Source of the DNA: Robiginitalea aestuariiviva
GTDB lineage: Bacteria; Bacteroidota; Bacteroidia; Flavobacteriales; Flavobacteriaceae
Direction of reading: 5' to 3'
Length of the DNA stretch: 64,000 bases
Assembly (NCBI RefSeq): GCF_029537735.1
Contig: NZ_JARPUQ010000002.1
Location: 1,108,240 to 1,172,239, forward strand
Positions 52,104-61,947 of the stretch are shown one piece after another. Below the pieces are notes generated by a model. The model was not told the DNA's origin and ran no database searches. It saw only the letters and a program-made list of their open reading frames with translations. The position numbers and the translations under genes were made by a program. Positions within the stretch are counted from its first letter, which is position 1. The number at the start of each line of letters is the position of its first letter.

Positions 52104-54179
52104 CTACTTTTTTTCGGACCGTGGGGTTTTTCCCTCCAAATCCAGGAGGAAGGCATATTCCATAGCCGTCTCTTTCAGGGCCTCAAAACGACCGGAAGCG
52201 CCCCCGTGCCCCGCATCCAGGTTGGTATAGAGATACAACAGGTTTTCGTCCCTCTTTATATCCCGGAGTTTAGCCACCCATTTGGCCGGTTCCCAGTATT
52301 GTACCTGAGAGTCATGCAGCCCGGTAGTCACCAGCATATGGGGGTATGCCTGTGCTTTTACATTGTCGTAAGGCGAATACGATAGCATGCAGGCATAGGC
52401 TTCGGGATCGGATGGATTCCCCCACTCGTCGTATTCGCCCGTGGTCAGGGGGATGGTATCGTCCAGCATGGTGGTTACCACGTCCACAAAGGGCACTGCC
52501 GCCACGATCCCATGGTAGAGTTCCGGGGCCAGGTTAACCACAGCGCCCATTAGCAGCCCCCCGGCGGAACCCCCGTACGCATACAGGTGCGCTGCCGAAG
52601 TATACCGAGATGCGATTAAAAATCGGGAACAATCAATAAAATCGGTGAAGGAGTTCATCTTATGCTGCAAACGGCCGGCTTCATACCAGGGTCGCCCCAG
52701 GTATTCCCCACCCCTGATGTGTGCTATGGCATAGATAAAACCCCGGTCCAGCAGGCTCAGGCGCACCGTGGAAAAATAGGGGTCCGTGGTACTGCCGTAT
52801 GCGCCGTAACCATACTGCAGCAAAGGGCTGCTGCCGTCCAGGGGCGTATCCTTATGGTATACCAGGGAAATGGGGATGCGCGTCCCGTCGGCAGCAGGGG
52901 CCCATACCCGTTGAGAACGGTAGTTTTCTTTATGGAAGGTCCCCCCAAGGACTTCCTGTTCCTTCACCACCTTCCATTCACGGGACTGCATATCGTAGTC
53001 CACGATGCTGTATGGGGTGGTCATGGCATTGTAGACCATCCTCAGGGTGGTGGTGTCGTAATCCAGATTAATGTAGGGATAGGCCACATAGGTCTCGCTT
53101 TCAAAGGGGATGTAATAGGATCCCGCACCATCCCAGCGGTTTATCTGCAGGCGGTTCAGGCCGTTGTCCCGTTCACAGACCACATAATACTCCCGGAATA
53201 TTTCCAGGTCTTCCAGCAGCACGGATTTCCGGTGGGGGATAAACTCCTGCCAGTACCGGCTTTCCGTCTGGTGCTCGGGGGTTTTCATCACCTTGAAGTT
53301 GGTGGCCCCGTCCTTGTTGGTCAGGATGTAAAAGGTACCATCGTAATGGTAAATGGAATATTCCACTCCCCGTTCGCGGGGCGAAAAAACCCGGAATTCC
53401 GCTTCGGGTTGATTGGCCGGCAGGATGCGGTACTCCGAGGTCAGGGTACTGAAGGCCCCGATAATGACATACTGCTGGCTCTTGGATTTGTAGACATAGG
53501 TGTTGAACGTGGGGTCTTCTTCCTGGTACACCAGTACATCCTCGGATACCGGGGTGCCCAGCACATGCTTGTAAATCCGGTCCGAACGCAGGGTTTGCGG
53601 GTCTTTCCGGGTATAGAAGAGGGTTTTGTTGTCTGCGGCCCATACCGAACTCCCGGTGGTGTTTTCCAGGGCTTCGGGGTAGCACTCCCCCGTCTCCAGG
53701 TTCTTAATGCGGATGGTGTATTGCCTGCGGGATACCGTATCCACCCCAAAGGCGGCCAGGCGGTTGTCCGGGCTTACGGATATCCCCCGCAGGTTGAAGT
53801 AGGCATGCCCTTCTGCCATGGTATTGGCGTTAAACATGATTTCCTCCGGGGCCTCCAGGTATTCCTTGTGCCGGGTATAGATCGGGTATTCCATCCCGGT
53901 TGCATACCGGGTAATGTACCAGTACCCCTGATAGCGGTAGGGCACAGACTGGTCGTCCTCCTTAATACGCCCTTTCATCTCTTCAAAAAGTTCCTGCTGG
54001 AACGCTGCCGTATGAGCCGTACAGGCCTTGTAATAATCATTTTCGGCCTCCAGGTAGGCCAATACCCCGGGATCTTCCCGCTGGTTCAGCCAGAAGTAGT
54101 TATCGGTGCGGACATCCCCATGGCACTCCAGGGTGTGGGGTCTTTTCTCCGCCCGCGGGGGCTGACGTTTTTCGGTCAT
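52104..54179 (-). CDS. S9A/oligopeptidase B-type serine peptidase
   Basis: 691 residues: N-terminal seven-bladed propeller (about 75-400) and C-terminal alpha/beta hydrolase. Catalytic Ser538 in YAYGGSAGGLLMGAVVN, Asp in TGLHDSQVQYWEPAKW and His in LDAGHGGASG. No signal peptide, so a cytosolic oligopeptidase that cuts after basic residues if truly OpdB-like. Promoter box at 54206-54213. Confidence 0.93.
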   Translation of the reverse strand: MTEKRQPPRAEKRPHTLECHGDVRTDNYFWLNQREDPGVLAYLEAENDYYKACTAHTAAFQQELFEEMKGRIKEDDQSVPYRYQGYWYITRYATGMEYPIYTRHKEYLEAPEEIMFNANTMAEGHAYFNLRGISVSPDNRLAAFGVDTVSRRQYTIRIKNLETGECYPEALENTTGSSVWAADNKTLFYTRKDPQTLRSDRIYKHVLGTPVSEDVLVYQEEDPTFNTYVYKSKSQQYVIIGAFSTLTSEYRILPANQPEAEFRVFSPRERGVEYSIYHYDGTFYILTNKDGATNFKVMKTPEHQTESRYWQEFIPHRKSVLLEDLEIFREYYVVCERDNGLNRLQINRWDGAGSYYIPFESETYVAYPYINLDYDTTTLRMVYNAMTTPYSIVDYDMQSREWKVVKEQEVLGGTFHKENYRSQRVWAPAADGTRIPISLVYHKDTPLDGSSPLLQYGYGAYGSTTDPYFSTVRLSLLDRGFIYAIAHIRGGEYLGRPWYEAGRLQHKMNSFTDFIDCSRFLIASRYTSAAHLYAYGGSAGGLLMGAVVNLAPELYHGIVAAVPFVDVVTTMLDDTIPLTTGEYDEWGNPSDPEAYACMLSYSPYDNVKAQAYPHMLVTTGLHDSQVQYWEPAKWVAKLRDIKRDENLLYLYTNLDAGHGGASGRFEALKETAMEYAFLLDLEGKTPRSEKK

Positions 54180-54205
54180 GGAAGCAGGAATTAGCAGTCA
54201 GGGGG

Positions 54206-54213
54206 CAAAAATA
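54206..54213 (-). promoter_or_regulatory. -7 box of the S9 peptidase gene
   Basis: It reads TATTTTTG on the minus strand, 26 bases before the ATG at 54179. Confidence 0.5.
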
Positions 54214-54308
54214 GCACTTAAATGGAAACTGGAGACAGGCGTTCCCCAGCCCGGCACGGCGTTCAACCTGCCAGAGAATTTTGTAACTTCAACCCCAAAA
54301 GCGCACCT

Positions 54309-54635
54309 ATGTTCGGAGATATGATGGGGATGATGGGGAAACTCAAGGAAACCCGGAAGAAAATCGAGGAGACCAAAAAGCGGCTGGACCAGGTACTGGT
54401 AACAGAATCGGCTGGCAATGGGGCGGTTACCGTAGTCATTACCGCCAACCGGGAGGTTCGGGAAATCACCCTGGACGACCGCCTGCTGAAAGACAGGGAA
54501 GAACTTACAGATACTCTGATACTGGCCCTCAATAAGGCCATCACACGGGCCGGGGAAGTGCAGGAAGCCGAACTGGGCGCCGTGGCCCGGGAGGGCATGC
54601 CCCAAATCCCGGGGATGGACGGGTTGTTTAAATAA
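54309..54635 (+). CDS. YbaB/EbfC nucleoid-associated protein
   Basis: 108 residues from the ATG at 54309 ([20 protein letters not shown]). Central [21 protein letters not shown] and the C-terminal helix match the YbaB fold, a small dimeric DNA-binding protein. It is not next to dnaX-recR as in many bacteria. The upstream extension of the frame is not family-like. Confidence 0.85.
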   Translation: MFGDMMGMMGKLKETRKKIEETKKRLDQVLVTESAGNGAVTVVITANREVREITLDDRLLKDREELTDTLILALNKAITRAGEVQEAELGAVAREGMPQIPGMDGLFK

Positions 54636-54638
54636 GTT

Positions 54639-54956
54639 ATGCTGGAAATCAAAAAAGACCAGGCTGGCCACTACAGCTTTGTGGTAAAAAGCCCGCAGGG
54701 GCACCCCCTGTTGGAAAGCGTGCCCTTTCCCGATCCGGAAGCGGTACAGCAACAGGTAGCCCAGCTCCGCCCACAGGTGCAAAACCCGGCCATTGTAGAG
54801 CGCACCACCGGGCACGACGGCAAATTCCGCTTTGCCCTGAAAAATGCCGAGGGCGCCGTCCTGGGCCACAGCCAGGCCTACAGCTCGGAAGCCGGAATGG
54901 AAAACGGTATCAAGAACACCCTGAACGGGCTTGCAGACCTCCCTTCAAAATTCTAA
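54639..54956 (+). CDS. YegP/DUF1508-family protein
   Basis: 105 residues, two tandem ~50-residue repeats: QAGHYSFVVKSPQGHPLLES and GKFRFALKNAEGAVLGHSQAY, each ending in a ...GI/V.-type helix (GMENGIKNTL). This is the duplicated YegP fold. It follows ebfC by 3 bases. Function unknown. Confidence 0.82.
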   Translation: MLEIKKDQAGHYSFVVKSPQGHPLLESVPFPDPEAVQQQVAQLRPQVQNPAIVERTTGHDGKFRFALKNAEGAVLGHSQAYSSEAGMENGIKNTLNGLADLPSKF

Positions 54957-55973
54957 ACCGTCCAGTACTTCCAGGACGTAGGCGTGCATGGCCGGGGTAT
55001 AATCCCTGTGGGTGACCATACGGAGCTTGCCCTGCCCCATCCCGATCAGGCGGATGCCCTGTTCGCCCAGGAGCGCACTTAAGGCCGTATCTGTTACCCG
55101 ATCCTGAAAAACCTCAAAAATCACGATGTTGGTCTCCACCGGGGCCACGTAGCTCACAAAGGCCTTATCTTCCAGCAGCGCCCCAATTTCCCTTGCTTTG
55201 CGATGGTCTTCGGCCAGATCTTCCACCTGGTGGTCCAGGGCGTAGATACCAGCAGCAGCCAGATAGCCTGCCTGCCGCATGCCACCGCCCAGGATTTTCC
55301 GGATTCGCAGTGCCTGGTCCATATCGGCCTTACTCCCTAACAGGAGGGACCCCACCGGGCAACCCAAGCCTTTGGACAAACACACGCTAATGGTATCGAA
55401 AAGGGCCCCGTACTGTTCCGGTTTAGTCCCCGTTGCCACCAGGGCATTCCAGATCCGGGCACCATCCAGGTGGTAGGCCAGCCCGTGTCGGTTGCAGACC
55501 TCCCGGATCCGCTCCAGTTCTTCCATGTCCCAGCAGGCCCCTCCCCCTTTGTTGGTGGTGTTCTCGATGCAGACTAACCGCGTGCGCGGGCTGTGGTAGA
55601 AATCGGGTGGGTTTACAGCCGCCTCTACCTGGGGCGCTTCCATCATGCCCCGGTCTCCATCTACGAGTTTACAGGAAACCCCGCTATTGAAGCTAACCCC
55701 GCCCCCTTCATAATTGTATACGTGGGCGTATTTATCGCAAATAAGCTGGTCTCCGGGCTGGGTGTGCAGTTTAATCCCGGTCTGGTTGGCCATGGTCCCG
55801 CTGGGGAAAAACAGGGCCGCCTCCTTCCCGAACATTTGGGCGGCTTTTTCTTCCAGGGCGTTCACGGTGGGGTCTTCCTTAAAGACGTCGTCCCCTACCC
55901 TGGCCTGCATCATGGCATCCAGCATGCCGGGGGAAGGACAGGTAACCGTATCGCTGATCAGGTTTACTTCCAT
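54945..55973 (-). CDS. ltaE: low-specificity L-threonine aldolase
   Basis: 342 residues, fold-type I PLP. GDDVFKEDPTVNALEEKAAQ and FFPSGTMANQTGI are family hallmarks; the PLP lysine is in VCLSKGLGCPVGS. It splits threonine/allo-threonine to glycine and acetaldehyde. Its start overlaps the stop of the metalloprotease gene by 10 bases; its end overlaps the yegP-like gene convergently by 12 bases. Confidence 0.92.
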   Translation of the reverse strand: MEVNLISDTVTCPSPGMLDAMMQARVGDDVFKEDPTVNALEEKAAQMFGKEAALFFPSGTMANQTGIKLHTQPGDQLICDKYAHVYNYEGGGVSFNSGVSCKLVDGDRGMMEAPQVEAAVNPPDFYHSPRTRLVCIENTTNKGGGACWDMEELERIREVCNRHGLAYHLDGARIWNALVATGTKPEQYGALFDTISVCLSKGLGCPVGSLLLGSKADMDQALRIRKILGGGMRQAGYLAAAGIYALDHQVEDLAEDHRKAREIGALLEDKAFVSYVAPVETNIVIFEVFQDRVTDTALSALLGEQGIRLIGMGQGKLRMVTHRDYTPAMHAYVLEVLDGLEF

Positions 55974-58384
55974 GGGGTTTCGGTTTCGTCAGCACAACTC
56001 ATCCCGATGGGCGAACCGTCCGGGATTTGGGGTACTGCAGGGATTTCAAGTTTTTCAGGGTAGGCCATAAAGGCATCAATACGGCGTACCAGTTCCCGGT
56101 CTTCCGCTGTAGCGTCCTTCCGCAACAGGGTACCCTTCAGGTCCCGCAGCTTTGCATAGGCCAGCGCATTAACCTGGGGGTGCACCTCCTTCTGGGCGGC
56201 CAGTTGCAACAGGTGCCAGAGGGTGCGGAAACGCACTACCTGGCGTACCCCCTGTAGGTAGGGATCTTTATCCGTGGTCCCGAAAACCGTATGGGTGAGG
56301 GCATCCAGTACTTCGTCCAACCCAAGCTGCCCGGGCTCGAGGCTCTTTTGCTGGATCAGGCGGGAGGCCCGCTGGGGGTGCAGCAACAACCCCAGGGTCA
56401 TGTCCGAAGCGGTTTCCGCTGCCGCCAGAGCATCGAAGGCGGTACCGGTGCGGTTCTTAAAGGATTCCCGTGTGGCCGGGTACCCCATTGCCCGGGGCGG
56501 AAACCACTGCAACAGGGATTGGGGGATGGCCAGGGTGGATGGGCTCAGGGTGGTAAGCACCGCGTCCAGGGCTTCCTGCTGCCGGGGGCGTTCCAGCATT
56601 TCCCAGGGCTTGCCCGCTTCGCCTTTTACGGCATAGGAATAAACCATGCCGCCAATGCTTTTTACAGCAGCCTCAGTCTGGTAGCGGTGGTAAAAATACA
56701 GGGGAACAAAAACATCTTCCATGACCGAATAAGGTTCCCCGCTGCGGATGTTATCCGGGGAAAAATGGGTTATGGCAGCCTTGCGCACCTGCAAAACGCG
56801 CTGCAGTTCCCCAGAGGCGCTGGCCCCGTTATCCCAGAGGTGGGCATAGGCATGGGAGCCCCCTGCTGCCCGGGCATCCTGATCGGAAATGTACCGAAGG
56901 CCATCCCGGGAGGCCTGGTCCAGAATAGCTTTCAGGGCCCCGGATTCCTCGGTGCCCTCGGGAAAATCCGAATAGGCATAGGCTACCGTTACTTTATCCC
57001 ATTCGCCAATACCCGTATCGTAGGCCTGAGAAAAATCGGGCTGTCCATCCTGCAGGGCCACATAGGGATGGGGATAGTCCATTACCGAAGCTCGGTTGTT
57101 GGTACTGGCGGCAAAATTGTGCGCAAACCCCAGGGTATGGCCAATTTCGTGGGCAGATAACTGCCGGATCCGGGCCAGCGCCATCTCCAGCATGGGGGAT
57201 GTATTGGCGTCTGAAGACGCAAAGGGTGCCTGGGCCAGCGCCTGGGCAATCATATAGTCCTGGCGGATGCGCAGGCTCCCCAGGCTTACATGGCCTTTGA
57301 TAATCTCGCCCGTTCTCGGGTCCTGCACACTGCTGCCGTAGCTCCAGCCCCGGGTAGAGCGGTGTACCCACTGGATTACATTGTAACGCACATCCATGGG
57401 GTCGGCATCATCCGGGAGCATTTTTACCTGAAAGGCATCTTTAAAGCCAGCGGCCTCGAAGGCCTGGTTCCACCAGCGCCCTCCTTCCAGCAGGGCCGAG
57501 CGCACCGGTTCGGGCGTGCCGTTATCCAGGTAATAAATTATGGGCTCCACAGCCTCACTTACCGCGGCTTCGGGATCTTTCTTCTCCAGGCGGTGACGGG
57601 GGATAAACCGCTTGACCAGGGGCTCTTCCACCGGCGTGGCATAATCGTAATAGGTAAAGGGATAGGCCCCGCTCCGGGGGTCGAAGGCACGCATCTCAAA
57701 CCCGGGCTCCGGCAATTCGATAAAGGAATGGTGCTGGGCCACGGTTACGGCCCGGGCATCCGGGGTTACCGAGCGGATGAGCCTTCCCTGGGGTTCTCCT
57801 TTAAACGTGAGCAGTACATCCAGCTCCGTATTCTTCGGGAAAGCCTTGGTGCGCTCCAGGTTCAGGGCGCTGCGGCTGGGGTCCAGGCTGTAATTACCCT
57901 GTTTCTGGGCCTTGAGCCTGGCCGCCACCCCATGGGCATCCTGCATCAGGTAAGGGGTCAGGTCTATGATGTAGTGGTCCCCTATGGTCTCCACAATGGG
58001 AAAGCCAAAGCGCACGGACCGGGCAAAGGCCTGTTCTACGGACTTCCGCTCCAGGGCATTGTCCGTATTGGCCCGGTATTGCATATTGGGCTGCATCAGC
58101 AGGATTTTGTTCCCGGCCTTTTGGAAATACACCACTTGCTCATTTCCCAACTGGCCGCGGTCCAGCCCGATATCATTGCTGCCGATCCCGCTACTGAGGG
58201 AGTATACATAGAGGAATTCCTGGTTCAACTTGTCGATTTCCAGGTAAATCTTGTCCTGGGATGCATCGTAATAAAAGTTAAAGTAGCCTTCAAATTTCTG
58301 GTAGGAATCCTTTTTCTCGGAGAACTGGGCCCAGAGGCCCGCCTGGGACAGGAGCAGCCCCAGCAGGAGGAATTTTATTTTCAT
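55964..58384 (-). CDS. exported zinc-dependent metalloprotease (DUF5117 type)
   Basis: 806 residues from the ATG at 58384 (MKIKFLLLGLLLSQAGLWAQ), with a clear signal peptide. The active site is HEIGHTLGFAH (H412, E413, H416, H422), a gluzincin/metzincin-like HExxHxxGxxH. N-terminal (DUF5117/5118) and C-terminal regions are typical of Bacteroidota proteases annotated this way. It should act in the periplasm or outside. Linked with ltaE downstream. Confidence 0.9.
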   Translation of the reverse strand: MKIKFLLLGLLLSQAGLWAQFSEKKDSYQKFEGYFNFYYDASQDKIYLEIDKLNQEFLYVYSLSSGIGSNDIGLDRGQLGNEQVVYFQKAGNKILLMQPNMQYRANTDNALERKSVEQAFARSVRFGFPIVETIGDHYIIDLTPYLMQDAHGVAARLKAQKQGNYSLDPSRSALNLERTKAFPKNTELDVLLTFKGEPQGRLIRSVTPDARAVTVAQHHSFIELPEPGFEMRAFDPRSGAYPFTYYDYATPVEEPLVKRFIPRHRLEKKDPEAAVSEAVEPIIYYLDNGTPEPVRSALLEGGRWWNQAFEAAGFKDAFQVKMLPDDADPMDVRYNVIQWVHRSTRGWSYGSSVQDPRTGEIIKGHVSLGSLRIRQDYMIAQALAQAPFASSDANTSPMLEMALARIRQLSAHEIGHTLGFAHNFAASTNNRASVMDYPHPYVALQDGQPDFSQAYDTGIGEWDKVTVAYAYSDFPEGTEESGALKAILDQASRDGLRYISDQDARAAGGSHAYAHLWDNGASASGELQRVLQVRKAAITHFSPDNIRSGEPYSVMEDVFVPLYFYHRYQTEAAVKSIGGMVYSYAVKGEAGKPWEMLERPRQQEALDAVLTTLSPSTLAIPQSLLQWFPPRAMGYPATRESFKNRTGTAFDALAAAETASDMTLGLLLHPQRASRLIQQKSLEPGQLGLDEVLDALTHTVFGTTDKDPYLQGVRQVVRFRTLWHLLQLAAQKEVHPQVNALAYAKLRDLKGTLLRKDATAEDRELVRRIDAFMAYPEKLEIPAVPQIPDGSPIGMSCADETETPWK

Positions 58385-58562
58385 GTGTCGGTTTTGCGCT
58401 AAAATTAGCCAAAATGCGCCTTCTATAAAACGCGGATGCGCTAAAAATCCGGTGGCGGGACCGGGCAAAGCAGAGATCCGCGCCTGCAGGCATTGCGGAG
58501 TTCGGAAAAATACGGGACAGGATTTTTCTTTTTCCCTTCCAGCCCTTATTTTAAGCCTTCCT

Positions 58563-60044
58563 ATGGCAGCAAAGACCAAAAACATCTTTACCGACTACGA
58601 TCGGAACCCGAAACTGTTCGACGAAATCTACAACCAGCAGGGGAAGGTTACCAAGGTATACCGCAAGCTCCTGAAGCTTTACGGCAAACATTCTATTAAC
58701 GACTATTACGACCTCAATAGCCGGGCCAAGGCCTCTTTCTACAACCAGGGGATCACCTTCCGGGTATACGGGGATGACAAAACCAACGAAAAAATCTTCC
58801 CCTTCGACCTGTTCCCGCGCATAATCGGGGCGGAGGAATGGGACCACATTGAGAAAGGGGTTATCCAGCGCTGCAAGGCCCTGAATGCCTTTCTTTGGGA
58901 TCTGTACCACGAACAGCATATCCTAAAAGAAGGGATTGTGCCTGTAGATTTGATTACCAGTTCGGCGAACTACCTGGACCAAATGAAAGGCCTGGACCCG
59001 CCAGGGGGCATTTACAACCACATTTCCGGGACGGACCTGATCCGGCATACGGACGGGCATTTTTACGTGCTGGAGGACAATATCCGGTGTCCTTCCGGGG
59101 TCAGTTACGTGCTGAGCAACCGCACCGCCCTGAAGCGCGCCCTGTTTGGGGTGTTTAACCACTACAACGCGCATACCGTGACCAATTATGCGGAAAACCT
59201 GCTGGACCTGCTGGAAACAGTCAAGCCCCATGGTGTAGATGCGCCTACCACCGTGGTGTTAACCCCGGGCATGTACAACTCCGCCTTTTACGAGCATTCC
59301 TACCTGGCCAAGACCATGGGCGTGGAACTGGTGGAAGGCCGGGACCTCTTTGTGGAAAACGACTTTGTATATATGAAGACCATCCACGGGCCGGAGAAGG
59401 TGGATGTGATCTACCGCCGTATAGACGACCTGTTTATGGACCCGCTGGAATTCCGGAAGGATTCCGCCCTGGGGGTGCCCGGGCTGTTTGCGGCTTACCG
59501 CAAGGGGAACGTCACGATCGCCAATGCCCCCGGCACCGGGGTGGCGGACGACAAGGCCGTCTACACGTATATGCCGGAAATCATCCGCTATTATCTGGGG
59601 GAAGATCCCATTCTGCGTAACGTGCCCACCTACCACTGCAGCCGGCCGGAAGAACTGGAGTATGTATTGGAACACGTACGGGAACTGGTGATCAAACCCG
59701 TGGACGAAGCCGGGGGATACGGGATTTCCATTGGCAATACCCTGAGCGATGCCGAGGTGGAAACCGTGCGGAACACGGTAAAGGAACACCCCAGGAAATA
59801 TGTGGCCCAGCCCATCATGTCCCTGTCCGTTCACCCCACCTATATTGAAGAGACCCAAAGTTTTGAACAACGCCATGTAGACCTGAGAACCTTTACGGTA
59901 CTGGGGCCGGACCGGGAATTTGTCCTTAAAGGGGGCCTGACCCGGGTAGCCCTCCGCCGGGGGAACCTGGTGGTAAACTCCTCCCAGGGCGGCGGTTCCA
60001 AGGATACCTGGGTACTCAAAAAAGACGACGACCATGCTGGCTAG
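58563..60044 (+). CDS. circularly permuted ATP-grasp type 2 protein
   Basis: 493 residues from the ATG at 58563 (MAAKTKNIFTDYDRNPKLFD). It has the permuted ATP-grasp domain seen in amidoligase operons: GTDLIRHTDGHFYVLEDNIR, IYRRIDDLFMDPLEF, and VIKPVDEAGGYG for ATP/Mg binding. It probably joins an amine to a carboxyl group to extend a peptide or peptide-like product. It overlaps the alpha-E gene by 11 bases, so they are coupled. Substrate unknown. Confidence 0.9.
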   Translation: MAAKTKNIFTDYDRNPKLFDEIYNQQGKVTKVYRKLLKLYGKHSINDYYDLNSRAKASFYNQGITFRVYGDDKTNEKIFPFDLFPRIIGAEEWDHIEKGVIQRCKALNAFLWDLYHEQHILKEGIVPVDLITSSANYLDQMKGLDPPGGIYNHISGTDLIRHTDGHFYVLEDNIRCPSGVSYVLSNRTALKRALFGVFNHYNAHTVTNYAENLLDLLETVKPHGVDAPTTVVLTPGMYNSAFYEHSYLAKTMGVELVEGRDLFVENDFVYMKTIHGPEKVDVIYRRIDDLFMDPLEFRKDSALGVPGLFAAYRKGNVTIANAPGTGVADDKAVYTYMPEIIRYYLGEDPILRNVPTYHCSRPEELEYVLEHVRELVIKPVDEAGGYGISIGNTLSDAEVETVRNTVKEHPRKYVAQPIMSLSVHPTYIEETQSFEQRHVDLRTFTVLGPDREFVLKGGLTRVALRRGNLVVNSSQGGGSKDTWVLKKDDDHAG

Positions 60045-60978
60045 AGTTGCAGATAACCTATTCTGGATGGGCCGCTATATAGAGCGCGCGGAGCACATGG
60101 CCCGGTATATGAACGTGAATTATTTTTCCTCCCTGGACGCGCCCAATTCCCGCTCCCAGACCCGCGATTTTGTGATGCGCAGCATCCTGTTCATGGCCGG
60201 GGAACCCGCCGCGGATGATGCCAAACTGGACGAACAGGCCGTGCTCTACCGCGTAGGGCTGGACCCTGAATTCCCGTCCTCGGTGCGCAATTCCATCCTC
60301 TATGCGCGGGAAAATGGCCATTCCGCCCGGGACCTGATTTCCACGGAGCTCTATGAGAGCATCAACAAGTTCTACCATTTTGCCGTGGAGTACCCCAAGG
60401 GCAAATTCGTCAAGACCGGGCTTTTTGATTTCACCACCCAGGTTACGGAAATGACGGCCGTGCTGCGCGGGAAAATCAGGGGTACCTTGCTGCACGACGA
60501 TATTTATGCCATCATCATGATGGGGGTAAATATGGAACGGGCGGTGCAGGTCACGCGGATGATCAATGCCAAGTACAACGACGCCAAAAAATCCCTGGGA
60601 TCGTACGGCGACCGCTTCCGCAACAGTTACGAATGGACCACCCTGCTTAAATGCGCGGAGTCTTACGACATGATGCGGCGGTTATACAAAAAGACGCCCA
60701 CCAGCCTGACCACCCTGGAATTTCTGATTTTGAACCCCAAATGCCCCCGCTCTGTGATGAACAGCCTGAACCAGGTATACCGACACGTGCTTACCCTGGA
60801 TCCCCTGCGGGCCAAGGACAAAGCCTCCACGGCCTTTCTGGTGGGCAAGGTGCGGGCCGAATACGAGTTTAAGCGCATCGAGGACCTGGAGGGCGACGTA
60901 CAGGCGTTCATTGACCATATCCTGAGCGAATTGTCGGCCATCGGCAGCCAGATGGAAAAAGAGTTTTTCCACTACTGA
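60034..60978 (+). CDS. alpha-E domain protein
   Basis: 314 residues, almost all helical, starting LARVADNLFWMGRYIERAEHMARYMNV, the hallmark of the alpha-E family (DUF403). This family is always found with the permuted ATP-grasp and is proposed to be its partner, perhaps supporting catalysis or product release. No metal or catalytic motif is seen. Confidence 0.9.
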   Translation: MLARVADNLFWMGRYIERAEHMARYMNVNYFSSLDAPNSRSQTRDFVMRSILFMAGEPAADDAKLDEQAVLYRVGLDPEFPSSVRNSILYARENGHSARDLISTELYESINKFYHFAVEYPKGKFVKTGLFDFTTQVTEMTAVLRGKIRGTLLHDDIYAIIMMGVNMERAVQVTRMINAKYNDAKKSLGSYGDRFRNSYEWTTLLKCAESYDMMRRLYKKTPTSLTTLEFLILNPKCPRSVMNSLNQVYRHVLTLDPLRAKDKASTAFLVGKVRAEYEFKRIEDLEGDVQAFIDHILSELSAIGSQMEKEFFHY

Positions 60979-61028
60979 TTTCTGGGATTTTGGTCTACCT
61001 TCACCCCTTTTGAGCCCCAACCCGATTT

Positions 61029-61877
61029 ATGGCGGAAACCTATACCATCAGATACCAGGCGGAAAACACCTACGAGCACCCCGTTATTGAGGCCACCTGG
61101 CAGTTTTTGATCGTCCCGGAAGAGAATGAGACTCAGACCGGGGTGGAAATCCGGTTTGAAAACAGCGCTGGGGCACCCTGGGAACTTTCCACCAATGGGT
61201 TCGGGTTTGCCGCCCTGAGGGTCCGCAACCGCTATGCGCTGCAACAAATCCGTTTTGAAGCCTCCTTCCGCCTCACCAAAACGCCGGTAAACCCTTTTGA
61301 TTTCCAGGGCCAGCCCCCGCCCCTTTTTGACCCCGAAACCCTGGGCGAACTGCCCTTCCGCATTGCTTTTGCCACCTTCCTGAAAGAAACGCCCCTGACG
61401 TGCCTGCCTAAGGACGCGGAGGCCTTCTGCCTGCAGCCAGGGGCCGGGTTACTGGAAAACCTGCAGGCTCTGAACACCTGGGTGTACCAGACCCTGCAGT
61501 ACACTCCCGGGGTCACCCATGTGGGTACCACCCTAAAGGAAATCCTGGATATGCGCAAGGGCGTTTGCCAGGATTTTTCACACCTCTTTATCGGGATAGC
61601 CCGCCGGTATGGGGTGCCAGCGCGCTATGTGTCCGGCTACCTGCACCAGGGGCGCGGCTTTTTCGGGGATGCCCAGATGCATGCCTGGGCCGAGGCCTGG
61701 TTGCCCGGGCTGGGATGGGTGGGCTTTGACCCGACCAACAACCTGCTGGCCGCCACCGACCACATCAAAGTGGCCCACGGACGTGACTATGAAGACTGTG
61801 CCCCCATCAAGGGTATTCTCTTCGGGCCGGGTTCTAATGAGAGCCGCCACGCGGTGGAGGTGCAATCCCAACAATAG
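61029..61877 (+). CDS. transglutaminase-like cysteine peptidase/transferase
   Basis: 282 residues. An N-terminal beta-sandwich-like region (about 1-120) precedes the papain-like core with the triad C180 (RKGVCQDFSH), H218 (DAQMHAWAEAW) and D234 (GFDPTNN). It is the third gene of the ATP-grasp/alpha-E set, 50 bases after alpha-E, and is expected to cleave or transfer the peptide product. No signal peptide, so cytosolic. Confidence 0.9.
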   Translation: MAETYTIRYQAENTYEHPVIEATWQFLIVPEENETQTGVEIRFENSAGAPWELSTNGFGFAALRVRNRYALQQIRFEASFRLTKTPVNPFDFQGQPPPLFDPETLGELPFRIAFATFLKETPLTCLPKDAEAFCLQPGAGLLENLQALNTWVYQTLQYTPGVTHVGTTLKEILDMRKGVCQDFSHLFIGIARRYGVPARYVSGYLHQGRGFFGDAQMHAWAEAWLPGLGWVGFDPTNNLLAATDHIKVAHGRDYEDCAPIKGILFGPGSNESRHAVEVQSQQ

Positions 61878-61947
61878 CCCAGGGCCGCGTGGGTAATTCC
61901 GCAAAAACGCGTTACTTTTACAGCCGAATTCAAATCAGCGCACGAAG

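Noticed and set aside
52662-54194. 510-codon plus-strand frame opposite the S9 peptidase
   Set aside because: Shadow frame; the minus strand encodes a complete peptidase with propeller and triad.
58398-58409. Palindrome GCTAAAATTAGC before the metalloprotease gene
   Set aside because: A single AT-rich 12-base palindrome is expected by chance at this scale; no second copy was found nearby.
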